Origin: Catenulispora sp. GP43
GTDB lineage: Bacteria; Actinomycetota; Actinomycetes; Streptomycetales; Catenulisporaceae
Reading direction: 5' to 3'
Length of the DNA: 64,000 nt
Assembly (NCBI RefSeq): GCF_041260665.1
Contig: NZ_JBGCCT010000016.1
Location: forward strand, 62,001 to 126,000
This document shows positions 6,899 to 15,655 of the stretch, piece by piece (position 1 is the first letter of the stretch; each line of letters begins with the position of its first letter). The position numbers and the translations under genes are program-made. A model generated the notes under the pieces. It was not told where the DNA came from. It saw nothing but the letters and a program-made list of their open reading frames with translations, and made no database searches.

Positions 6899-8780
6899 TC
6901 CCTTCCGCTCGCGACGGGCTGTACTCATCGCGAACTCCCGGTACACCGAGTCCACGATCATCGACCTGCCCGCCGCGTCCGCGAGCTTGACCGCGATGAC
7001 GGACCTGCTGTGCGGCGAGCTGTGCGGGTGGTCTCAGGACGAGTTGAGAACCATAGCGGACGCGCCTGATCCGGCCGCGCTTGCGCGACTCGTCCAGCCC
7101 GAAGTGGGTGACGTCGAGGACCTGCTGCTTGTCTACTACGCAGGGCACGGCTTCCGCACCATGGATTCGACGCTCGCGCTGGCGCTGCGCGATACCGATC
7201 CCCATCCCGAGTTGTTGCCGTCGACCGGAATGCTGTACGACAGGCTCGCTCAGATCATCAGCGGGTCGCCGGCCAAGACGAAGATCGTCATTCTGGACTG
7301 CTGTTTCGCCGAACTCGCCAACAGGGGTAACCACCAAATCGGGTCGGCGAGCAGATCCGGGAATCCGTATGTGGGGCTGTACTTCATCGGAGCGAGCGAA
7401 GCGGAGGAACGCGCCAGCGCGCCGACCGACGGCTCGCCCACATATTTCGTGCAAGCGCTGATCGACGTCATCGGCCACGGCATCGATGTCGATCTCGATG
7501 CGCTCAGTATCGAACAGGTCTACCGCGCCGTGAACGAGCGGCTTCGGTCGACCGGCTTGGCTGAGCCGGTCGACAGTGCCATACGCGGTGCTCGCGATAG
7601 GCCGTTTGCCCGCAACGCTCGATCCGACGGCAATGCTGTTCTCACCGGTCCGGTCGAGGAAATCCACAGCGGAAAGTCGGCGGTGTCGCTGCTCAGGCGT
7701 CGCGGGCTGCTCACCGCCGGGGTGGTGGGCATGGCCGCGGTGGGGACCGGCTGGCTCGGGCTGCGAACGCTGGTGCCGGCCGGCGGCAGTCACTCCGAGG
7801 CACCGCCGATCCAGCCGATCACCCAGGCCACGTTCATCGGCGCGCCACTGACGCAGCATACGGACATGGTGAAGTCCGTCTGCTTCAGCCCCGACAACCG
7901 CATGCTTGCCAGCGGTGGCTATGACCGTACTGTGCGGCTGTGGAACGTCGCCGTGCCCGCGAACGCGATCCCGATGGGCGCGCCGTTGCTGGGCCACACC
8001 AATCACGTCTCGATGGTGAGCATCAGCCCGGACGGCAGAACCCTCGCCAGCGCCGGCGAGGACACGACGATCAGGCTCTGGGATCTTACCCCGCCGCATC
8101 CGGGCTCACCCGGTTCTGTGCTGGTCGGCCATTCCGCGGCCGTCAACGCCGTCGCCTTCCGCGACGACGGTGTGATCGCGGTCAGCTGCAGCGATGACAC
8201 GACGATGCGCGTCTGGTCGATCGCCGGCCCTGCTCTCGCGGACGGATCAGGCGGACCGTTCGGCAGCGATGGTGTGACCAGGGTTCAATCCGTCGCTTTC
8301 GCGGCTCGCACCACCATGCTCGCCAGCGCCGGTGGAAACGGGACCGCAGCGCTTTGGAGTCTCAGTCACCCGACCGCGCCGTCGCTCTCGCGGCCGGTGC
8401 TCAGCGCCGGCTCCGCGATCGTCGACTCCGTCGCGCTCAGTCCGGACGGGAGGTTGCTCGCGGCGGGCGGATACGATGAAAACGTACGGTTGTGGAACCT
8501 GTCAGATCGACGTGCGGCGCCGACGCCCTACGTCATCCAAGGACATTCCGATGCGGTCACATCAGTGGTCTTCAGTCCTGATGGGGGAACACTGGCCAGC
8601 GCCGGCTACGACCGGACCATCCGCTTGTGGTCTCTAGCCGATCCTGCTGACCCACAGCCTATTGGCGGACCGCTTATGGGGCACGAACTGGTTGTGTTCC
8701 AGGTGGCGTTCAGTCCGAATGGCAAGCTGCTTGCCAGTGCGAGCGGCGACAACACCATCAGGTTGTGGGCGCTGAGTTAG
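6888..8780 (+). CDS. Membrane-anchored caspase-like protease fused to a seven-repeat WD40 propeller
   Basis: 630 residues. Residues 1-240 are a p20 caspase/peptidase C14 domain: RRAVLIANSRY at the start, catalytic His87 in YYAGHGF and catalytic Cys (138 or 139) in VILDCCFAE. After a linker, residues 269-292 (LLRRR then a hydrophobic run) form one transmembrane segment. Residues 315-630 hold seven WD40 repeats, each ending VRLW/IRLW-like with a DRT/DTT/DNT turn, enough for a complete propeller. Arg residues before the helix predict caspase inside and propeller outside. GTG 6888 overlaps the EACC1 gene, so the two are coupled. Probable regulated-proteolysis or cell-death effector. Confidence 0.9.
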   Translation: MGSDPFRSRRAVLIANSRYTESTIIDLPAASASLTAMTDLLCGELCGWSQDELRTIADAPDPAALARLVQPEVGDVEDLLLVYYAGHGFRTMDSTLALALRDTDPHPELLPSTGMLYDRLAQIISGSPAKTKIVILDCCFAELANRGNHQIGSASRSGNPYVGLYFIGASEAEERASAPTDGSPTYFVQALIDVIGHGIDVDLDALSIEQVYRAVNERLRSTGLAEPVDSAIRGARDRPFARNARSDGNAVLTGPVEEIHSGKSAVSLLRRRGLLTAGVVGMAAVGTGWLGLRTLVPAGGSHSEAPPIQPITQATFIGAPLTQHTDMVKSVCFSPDNRMLASGGYDRTVRLWNVAVPANAIPMGAPLLGHTNHVSMVSISPDGRTLASAGEDTTIRLWDLTPPHPGSPGSVLVGHSAAVNAVAFRDDGVIAVSCSDDTTMRVWSIAGPALADGSGGPFGSDGVTRVQSVAFAARTTMLASAGGNGTAALWSLSHPTAPSLSRPVLSAGSAIVDSVALSPDGRLLAAGGYDENVRLWNLSDRRAAPTPYVIQGHSDAVTSVVFSPDGGTLASAGYDRTIRLWSLADPADPQPIGGPLMGHELVVFQVAFSPNGKLLASASGDNTIRLWALS

Positions 8781-9689
8781 TCATGGCGTGTACTGAGAGC
8801 TGACCCAGCCGTCTTTTCCAGTGCCGCTGTACTCCCACATGATGGCTGGATTTCCTTTGACGGATGTTATCTCGAAAGGCTTCCCGGCGTCGTTGACGGT
8901 GAGGGTGTGCTTCGAGGTGCCGTTCACCCAGCTCAGTCGGGTATCCCATCGGCAGTCGCACTTTTCGGTCGTGACCAACAGCTCAACGGTGAACGTGCCG
9001 TGTGGTGGGATTGTGCTGGGATAATCCGTACCGCAATCTCCCAAGCCGTCCGGCACCGCGGATCCGGACAACAGGTAGGGGTATGGTTTATCGAGGTCAT
9101 AGTAGGTTTTCGGGGGATCCGGGTTGCAGGGCCCCGCCCCACACCCTCCCGTGATGTTGAGCCAGAGTCCCTTGATCTGCGCGCCTGTCGACAGCACGTG
9201 GACGTCCGGGGCCGCCAAGGTGATGGCGTTGTCGGACGTCGAGGTCAGAACGAGGTCCATCGCCACGGGGCTCGGGGCCACCACGCCGAACGCCGCGGGT
9301 GCCTGATCCCAGGTCTTCCCCGCATGGGTCGGGCCGGCGCCCGGCCGGTCGCTCGAGGTCAAGCCGGGCGTGATCGAGGAAGGGTAGACCCATCCGAGGG
9401 CGCTGAGGTTCGGGCAGCCCAGGCCCTGGACGACTGACGCGTTGACGTCCAGGCCGCCCACCGAGACCTTCGCGACGTTGAAATCCTGGACGATCGCGTC
9501 TTTCGGCTGCTGGTAGTAGTCGGCGGTGTTGCCCGCCGAGCTGTCGCCGCCACCCCCTGAGCCCGCGCTGGAGGAAGTCGCAGTGCACGCTGCCGCACTG
9601 AGGACGGTCACCGACAGCGCGGAGGCGAGGATCATCCACCGTCTGTTCCGGTGGGACCTCCGTTGATTCGTTTTACCTGAGCCCGACAC
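8781..9689 (-). CDS. Putative secreted lipoprotein, unknown function
   Basis: Up to 302 residues. A basic n-region (RRSHRNRRW), a hydrophobic stretch and the lipobox LSAAAC predict a lipoprotein signal peptide; ATG of MILASALS is an alternative start. A Ser/Gly linker follows. The mature part has paired Cys motifs (GGCGAGPC, CDCRW) and looks like an all-beta extracellular domain; I do not recognise it. Its stop abuts the stop of the convergent caspase-WD40 gene with no gap, so it may share biology with an outward-facing propeller, but that is speculation. Confidence 0.75.
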   Translation of the reverse strand: MSGSGKTNQRRSHRNRRWMILASALSVTVLSAAACTATSSSAGSGGGGDSSAGNTADYYQQPKDAIVQDFNVAKVSVGGLDVNASVVQGLGCPNLSALGWVYPSSITPGLTSSDRPGAGPTHAGKTWDQAPAAFGVVAPSPVAMDLVLTSTSDNAITLAAPDVHVLSTGAQIKGLWLNITGGCGAGPCNPDPPKTYYDLDKPYPYLLSGSAVPDGLGDCGTDYPSTIPPHGTFTVELLVTTEKCDCRWDTRLSWVNGTSKHTLTVNDAGKPFEITSVKGNPAIMWEYSGTGKDGWVSSQYTP

Positions 9690-9864
9690 AACGCCCCCTC
9701 AACGTCGCAGAACGCGAATTCGCTTCAGCCTAACGGAGGCGGTGTGCTCCGGTGGGGCAATTGCCAAAAACCGGCGGGGTAATGGATTTGCCGTCGTGGG
9801 AATATAATTGACGGGACAACAGCTCGACGCTGTTTGCCGACCGTGCCACCGGGCATGGAGATTC

Positions 9865-9980
9865 ATGCCTAAAGCATGGAGCGACAAGCGGGAACGTCAA
9901 TACGAGGCCAAGCGGCGCAACTCCATGGCCGGTCCACGATGACCTAGGCGGAGCTGGAGAAGGCGCTCGGCGGGGAGTGA
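9865..9980 (+). pseudogene. Remnant of a small basic KRERQYE-type actinobacterial protein
   Basis: ATG 9865 opens MPKAWSDKRERQYE, the N-terminal signature of a small basic actinobacterial family often labelled plasmid stabilisation protein. It jumps straight to AKRRN, which normally belongs to the C-terminus, so the middle is deleted. The frame stops at 9940. In the +2-shifted frame, starting at an ATG overlapping that stop, the usual C-terminal LEKALG ending follows (AELEKALGGE) but is interrupted by TAG at 9945 where the family has a Thr-Lys. Deletion, frameshift and nonsense together indicate a decayed gene. Confidence 0.6.
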
Positions 9981-10008
9981 GCCGGCCCGGACCGGCGCTC
10001 CGGGACGG

Positions 10009-10815
10009 TCAGGTCGTCAGCTCGCCGACCCGCAGAGCCGCGGTCACCCCGCCGTCCATCAGCAGATCCGCCCCCGTGATGAACCCGGCCTGCGCGCCGA
10101 GCAGGAACGCTGCGACGTCGCCGACCTCGTCGGGCGTGGCGAACCGGTGGGCGGCGCACACCTCGCGCACGTGCTCGAACCGGTCCTTGCGCGGGCCGGA
10201 CAACTCGTCCAGGGCCAGCGGGGTGATGACGACGCCGGGGCTGATCGCGTTGACGCGCGCCCCGCGCTTGCCCCACGCCGCGGCGGCGGTCTGCACCCGC
10301 AGGGAGTTGGCGCGCTTGGACAGCGCGTCGGCGTGGACGGTCGAGCCGATGGCCTCGGGCGCCAGGAACGGCAGGGCCAGTAGCTCCGCGGTCGGGGTGG
10401 TGGCCAGCGCGCGTTCTACGGCGCGCTCGTACGGGCTCTCCCGATGTCCGGCCATGCTGGCCACCACGATCCCCGCGCCGCCCGGTGCGACGACGCGGGC
10501 GAACGCGTCGAGGACGAAGGCGGTGCCGAGCAGGTCCACGTGCAGGATGCGTTCGATGCTCGCCTGGGTGGGGGAGACGCCCGCGGCGTGGATGACCCGG
10601 GTGACCGGGCCCAGCGCGGCGGCCTCGGCGGCCAGGGCCTCGACGGCCTCGCGGTCGGAGATGTCGGTGGGCGCGACGGCGGTGTCGTAGCCGTCGCCGC
10701 GCAGCTGCTCGGCGGCGTCTCGCGTCTCCTGCTCGCCGTAGCCGGCCAGCAGCAGCGTGCGGCCGGCCCCGACCCGGCGGGCGATCGTCCGGCCGATGCC
10801 GCCGGGGCCGATCAC
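10009..10815 (-). CDS. SDR-family oxidoreductase, atypical (no catalytic Tyr visible)
   Basis: 268 residues. The Rossmann motif IGPGGIGRTIARR is at the very start, HAAGVSP replaces NNAG, and the active-site Ser lies in VVASMAG. The catalytic YxxxK should be near residue 165, but the sequence reads VHADALSKRAN: the Lys is present while the Tyr position is lost, apparently by a two-residue deletion. GTG 10815 has AAGGAA 9 bases upstream, although the frame encoding the rest of strand 1 (KEVAVV) extends before it. Last gene of a minus-strand oxidoreductase run. Activity is doubtful. Confidence 0.82.
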   Translation of the reverse strand: MIGPGGIGRTIARRVGAGRTLLLAGYGEQETRDAAEQLRGDGYDTAVAPTDISDREAVEALAAEAAALGPVTRVIHAAGVSPTQASIERILHVDLLGTAFVLDAFARVVAPGGAGIVVASMAGHRESPYERAVERALATTPTAELLALPFLAPEAIGSTVHADALSKRANSLRVQTAAAAWGKRGARVNAISPGVVITPLALDELSGPRKDRFEHVREVCAAHRFATPDEVGDVAAFLLGAQAGFITGADLLMDGGVTAALRVGELTT

Positions 10816-10924
10816 GACGGCGACTTCCTTGGCCGGCGCGGTCGTGCCGGTGTTCCGTCCGTGGCGCTGCCGTGTGGTGCTGCGGTGCTGCCGTGTGGCG
10901 CCGCTGTGTGGCTCGTGCCGTGTC

Positions 10925-11311
10925 TTACCGCGGTACCAGCCGCATGGTCGTGGCTCGGGCCTTGGCCGCCGTGATCGAGGCCACCGGGCCCGGGTAGCGG
11001 CTGTACTTGGCGCGGTACGCGGCGTCGATGCGGTCCTGGAGGCCGTCGGAGTCCTCGACGTCGAGGAACGTGACGTCCTTGTCGACCGTGCCGGTGTTCA
11101 CGTGGCCTTCGCCGCGGCCGCGCGTGGTGCGGTACCAGGCGCCCTCGGTGCCCTGGACCGAGCGGATGTAGACGTCGCCGCCGACGCGCACCATCCACAC
11201 GATCCGCGGCTTGGTCAGCGTGCCGTCGTTGCGGCGGGGCGCGACGTCCAGTTCGTCGCGCGACGCGATCTGCTCCAGTTCGCCGGTGCTCCAAGCGGTG
11301 TCGGCCATCAT
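10925..11311 (-). CDS. DUF2255-family protein
   Basis: 128 residues. The N-terminal WSTGELEQIASRDELDVAPRR and the middle IVWMVRVGGDVYIRSVQG...WYRTTRGRGEGHV are characteristic of the DUF2255 family, a small beta-rich fold related to split-barrel proteins. No biochemical role is established. The start overlaps the stop of the carboxymuconolactone-decarboxylase gene by ATGA, so it is co-translated with it and lies between redox enzymes; a flavin- or deazaflavin-related role would fit but is not shown. Confidence 0.85.
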   Translation of the reverse strand: MMADTAWSTGELEQIASRDELDVAPRRNDGTLTKPRIVWMVRVGGDVYIRSVQGTEGAWYRTTRGRGEGHVNTGTVDKDVTFLDVEDSDGLQDRIDAAYRAKYSRYPGPVASITAAKARATTMRLVPR

Positions 11312-11649
11312 TGCTCCTCGGTCCGGGTCGCGTTCTCCTCAACGATGCCGCGCAGCGCCGTGGCCGCGCTCATGGCGCTGGGCCAGCCGGCGTAGAACGC
11401 CAGGTGGGTGATGGCCTCGCCGAGTTCGGCCGGGCTCAGGCCGTTGTCCAGGGCCCGGCGCAGGTGGGCGGGGAGCTGCTCCAGGCGGTAGAGCGCGACG
11501 AGGGCGGCGACCGTGATCAGGCTGCGGTCGCGCGGGGACAGCTCGGGCCGCTCCCACACGTCGCCGAACAGCACCTGGTCGGTCAGCTCCACGAGCTTCG
11601 GTGCGGTGTCGCCGATCAGGCGCTGGGCCGGGCTGGGCTGGGTGGTCAT
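11308..11649 (-). CDS. Carboxymuconolactone decarboxylase family protein
   Basis: 113 residues, the usual size of a single CMD domain. The family pattern LSPRDRSLITVAALVAL, LPAHLRRALDNGLSPAELGEAITHLAFYAGWP is clear, including the conserved His of THLAFYAGWP. There is no CxxC redox pair, so it belongs to the decarboxylase-like rather than the AhpD peroxidase-like branch. It follows the aldo/keto reductase gene by 75 bp on the same strand and is coupled to DUF2255. The substrate is unknown. Confidence 0.9.
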   Translation of the reverse strand: MTTQPSPAQRLIGDTAPKLVELTDQVLFGDVWERPELSPRDRSLITVAALVALYRLEQLPAHLRRALDNGLSPAELGEAITHLAFYAGWPSAMSAATALRGIVEENATRTEEQ

Positions 11650-11724
11650 GGTGATGTTCGCTTTCTTCGAGGTCTGAGACCTGAGGCGTGGTGGGTCAGG
11701 GTTCGACGAACGTCGGCGCGCCGC

Positions 11725-12702
<978 letters not shown>

Positions 12703-12805
12703 GGTGTCGAGCCTTCCTCGCGGTCGCGGCCTCTTGGTGTCCATCCAAGCCGCAACCGCGGGGAGCTGCGAGTCCTCGCCGTTCCAGGTACTGGCAGGAC
12801 CCCTC

Positions 12806-15655
12806 TCAGCCGCTGTGCAGGTCGGCGCTCGTGATCACCCCGGAGGTCACGGTGTACGTCCCGTCGTAGGCCGCCTGGCTGCCGTCGGTCTGCGTCGCGT
12901 GCAAGGTGACGCTGACGCTGCTGCCGCTGACCGAGTCGATGGTGATGACGGCGCTCTTGGTCTGGCCGTAGCCGCTGCTGAAGGAGCTGTAGTCGGAGTT
13001 CAGGTTCTTGCCGCCGAGGGCCCAGGCCTTGGCGTAGTCGTGGGCGTTGATCGCGGCGTAGTAGGCCGTGACGACAGAGCCCGGATCGGTCGGCGAGGGG
13101 CTGCTCGCCGCGGACGTCGGGGTCGATGTGGACGCCGACGTGGACGCCGTGGCGGGCGCGGTACCGACCGGCGGTCCGGTCGGGGTCGGGACAGGTGCCG
13201 GGGTCACGGCCACGTTCCCCGTGGGCGACTGCCGCGCCAGACTCAGCACCTCCGGATTCACCAGCCTGCCGAGCTGCTGCCAGGTGAGCAGGGCGGTGGG
13301 CCGGCACGCGGTGCCGCTGATGTCGCCGTCCCCGAAGTAGACCAAGAGCCCTGCGGAGGTCACGGCCATGGCGAACGGAGGCTGACCCCCGTGGGCACCT
13401 TGGAGGAATGTGGTCAGCGTGCTCTGCCCTCCGCGGGTGTCGTCGCAGCTGCTGATGGTCGGCTGCGCCTGAAGATCACTGATCAGTGTGTCGAGGTCGC
13501 TGGTGGTCGCCGCCGCGGTGAGGATGCCGGCCGGGTTGATGACATCCCCGGTGTCCGTGCGGACGGTCACGGTCGTGACGCCGTAGTTGCTGTCGCCCGC
13601 GCCCGCGAAGTGATGGAAGCCCAGATACAGCACCGATATCAGCCGCCCGGTCTGGAACACCTCGGTGGTCTCCGAATCGGTCTCCGGATCGGGTGCGGTC
13701 AGTCCGGGTTCCGTCCCGGCGTAGGAAGCCGAGAAGCTGTTGAGCTCGGAGGCGGTCGTCCCGCTCAGCTCAGCGTTGATCTTCTGTTCCAACGCCTTGT
13801 CCGACATCCCGGTCACGACCGGGATGTCGGCGGAGCCCTCATAGGGACTGGCGCCGCCGCCGTCCTTGATGATCGGGCTGCTCCCGATGCCATAGGGGAA
13901 GGCGGCTGCCGCCCCGGCCGCCGCCGACGACACGGCAGCAGCTGCCGCGGTGTCGGTCGCGCTGGGGGCCGTGGTCGCGGCCGGTGACGCGGCAGGCCGG
14001 GCAACGGCTGCCGCGCCCAGCCCGGTCCCGACGGCCGCCGCGCCGACGGCGATCGGCGCGCCGATCATCACGGCCGTGGCCACGCCGCGCCCGAACCGGT
14101 CCTGGAGCGCCTGTTTCAGCGGGGTGCGCGGGCGGGACGTGGTCTTCGGCGGAGCCGTGTGGTGCGCGCCCGGACCGATCGGGATCACGCCTCCGTGCAT
14201 GAGGGCGGCCCCGATCGCGGTCAACGCGGCGGCCGCCGCGATGCGGTCGCCGGTCAGCAGCGATCGCGTGTGCTCCTCGGTGAGGAAGTAGACGAGGTCG
14301 TCGCCGCGTCCGCCCTCGCGCGCGGCCCGTACACCGATCGTGACGAGATCCGACCACGAACGCGGATCCCCTAAAGCCAACGCGGCGGGGGCCGCGATCC
14401 GGCTCAGCGCCGAGGCCCGGTCCGGATCGCCGGCGTCGAGCAGGGCTTGGGCCACGGTGACGCACAGGCGCAGATCGACGGTTGTGGCCGGTGCCGCTGC
14501 CGCCGCTCCAACCTCATCAGGCTCCTGCCGCGCCCGCGCGAGCATCCGGATCAGCTCATCAGCGGCAGAACGCGGATCCGCCCCCCACCCCTGCCGTGCC
14601 ATCGCCTCGCGCGCGTCATCGGTCGCCGCGAACAGGCCGCCGGTCCACGCCGCCAGACCGGCATGCTCGAGCTCCTCGGCGGCGGCCCCCGCGTCCGGCA
14701 GCCCGCCGGCCAGCGTCCCGAGCAGTTCCTCGGGCGCGGGCCCGAAGGCGCACAACGCCGCCAGCTCGCGCCGCGCCGGCTCGCTGATGCCCGCCACCAG
14801 CACCGCGATCTGGTCCTGCGGCGACAGCGGGACGACACCGTACTGCCGGGCGTCGGCCGAGGCGCGCCGGAAGAACGCCGCGCACACCAGCACGCGGGAG
14901 ATCCGGCCCTCGCCGAGCTCGTAGATGTGCTGGACCTGCAAGTTCTCGAAACCGGCCAGCGGTCGGCCCAGCTCACGCTCGACCAGGGCGCGGGTGGCGT
15001 CCAGGTCGAGCGGTTCGATGTCCAGGACCGCCTCGCCGTTGTAAAGGCTCTGCTGTGGCGAGCACAGCAGGAAGACGCAGTCGGGGAAGGTGCCCAGCAG
15101 CCGCTCGGCATCCGCCGAGGACAGCTCGCAGTCCGGGACCACGATGACGCCGGACGGCAGGTGCCGTCCGGTCTCGGCGCGCAACACCGCCTCGTCCGGC
15201 TCGTACCAGTCCACGGAGAAGAAGACCTTGGCCAGCTCGGAGTACAACGCCGACAGCTCGCTGCGCGGCCGTCCGCCGGCCAGCACCACGCCAATACGCG
15301 AGGCGGCGGCCAGCCGCCGGGCGACGGCCTCGGCGACGGCGGTCTTCCCCACCCCCGGGGTCCCGCACAGCTGCACGCTGCGGCCGTCCACCAACGCCGC
15401 CTCGGCCTGCTCGACGACCGCCGCCCGGCCCACCGGCTCGGGCGCGGAGCGCCGCGGGTTGATCACGGCCAGCGGGCGCGGGGTCAGCGGTGCGGAGGCG
15501 GCGCGGTCGCTGTAGCCGGCATGGCCCTCAACCGTGAGGTGCAAGGCGAAGTTGGCGCTGCCGATGATCACCTGCGAGTCGTCGATGTCGTGGACGGTCA
15601 CTGACACCGCGGCGGCCTGCGCCGACGTTCCGGGATCGCCGGATTTCCCGCTCAT
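12806..15655 (-). CDS. Tagged STAND-like NTPase with TM helix and extracytoplasmic C-terminal domains (intact P-loop)
   Basis: 949 residues. Residues 17-45 form a short tag ([20 protein letters not shown]). A NACHT/STAND-like NTPase follows: Walker A GTPGVGKT at 98-105 and Walker B-like VIVVPDCE near 170-177, then a winged-helix and helical region to about 500. One transmembrane segment lies at about 525-551. Outside are an Ala/Thr linker, a DUF3298/RsiV-like domain (about 600-800, [13 protein letters not shown]), a Pro/Thr/Ser linker and a final NTF2-like domain ([18 protein letters not shown]). Start ATG 15655 shares one base with the upstream stop. It is paralogous to the upstream gene. 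Confidence 0.85.
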   Translation of the reverse strand: MSGKSGDPGTSAQAAAVSVTVHDIDDSQVIIGSANFALHLTVEGHAGYSDRAASAPLTPRPLAVINPRRSAPEPVGRAAVVEQAEAALVDGRSVQLCGTPGVGKTAVAEAVARRLAAASRIGVVLAGGRPRSELSALYSELAKVFFSVDWYEPDEAVLRAETGRHLPSGVIVVPDCELSSADAERLLGTFPDCVFLLCSPQQSLYNGEAVLDIEPLDLDATRALVERELGRPLAGFENLQVQHIYELGEGRISRVLVCAAFFRRASADARQYGVVPLSPQDQIAVLVAGISEPARRELAALCAFGPAPEELLGTLAGGLPDAGAAAEELEHAGLAAWTGGLFAATDDAREAMARQGWGADPRSAADELIRMLARARQEPDEVGAAAAAPATTVDLRLCVTVAQALLDAGDPDRASALSRIAAPAALALGDPRSWSDLVTIGVRAAREGGRGDDLVYFLTEEHTRSLLTGDRIAAAAALTAIGAALMHGGVIPIGPGAHHTAPPKTTSRPRTPLKQALQDRFGRGVATAVMIGAPIAVGAAAVGTGLGAAAVARPAASPAATTAPSATDTAAAAAVSSAAAGAAAAFPYGIGSSPIIKDGGGASPYEGSADIPVVTGMSDKALEQKINAELSGTTASELNSFSASYAGTEPGLTAPDPETDSETTEVFQTGRLISVLYLGFHHFAGAGDSNYGVTTVTVRTDTGDVINPAGILTAAATTSDLDTLISDLQAQPTISSCDDTRGGQSTLTTFLQGAHGGQPPFAMAVTSAGLLVYFGDGDISGTACRPTALLTWQQLGRLVNPEVLSLARQSPTGNVAVTPAPVPTPTGPPVGTAPATASTSASTSTPTSAASSPSPTDPGSVVTAYYAAINAHDYAKAWALGGKNLNSDYSSFSSGYGQTKSAVITIDSVSGSSVSVTLHATQTDGSQAAYDGTYTVTSGVITSADLHSG

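Noticed and set aside
9780-9830. TATAAT box at the lipoprotein/remnant gap as a true promoter
   Set aside because: No -35 at 16-19 bp was found and the downstream gene is decayed; kept only as a remark.
10861-10924. Imperfect CACGGCAGC repeats before the SDR gene as an operator
   Set aside because: Short, imperfect and in frame with a readable extension; no symmetry, and could be chance in this composition.
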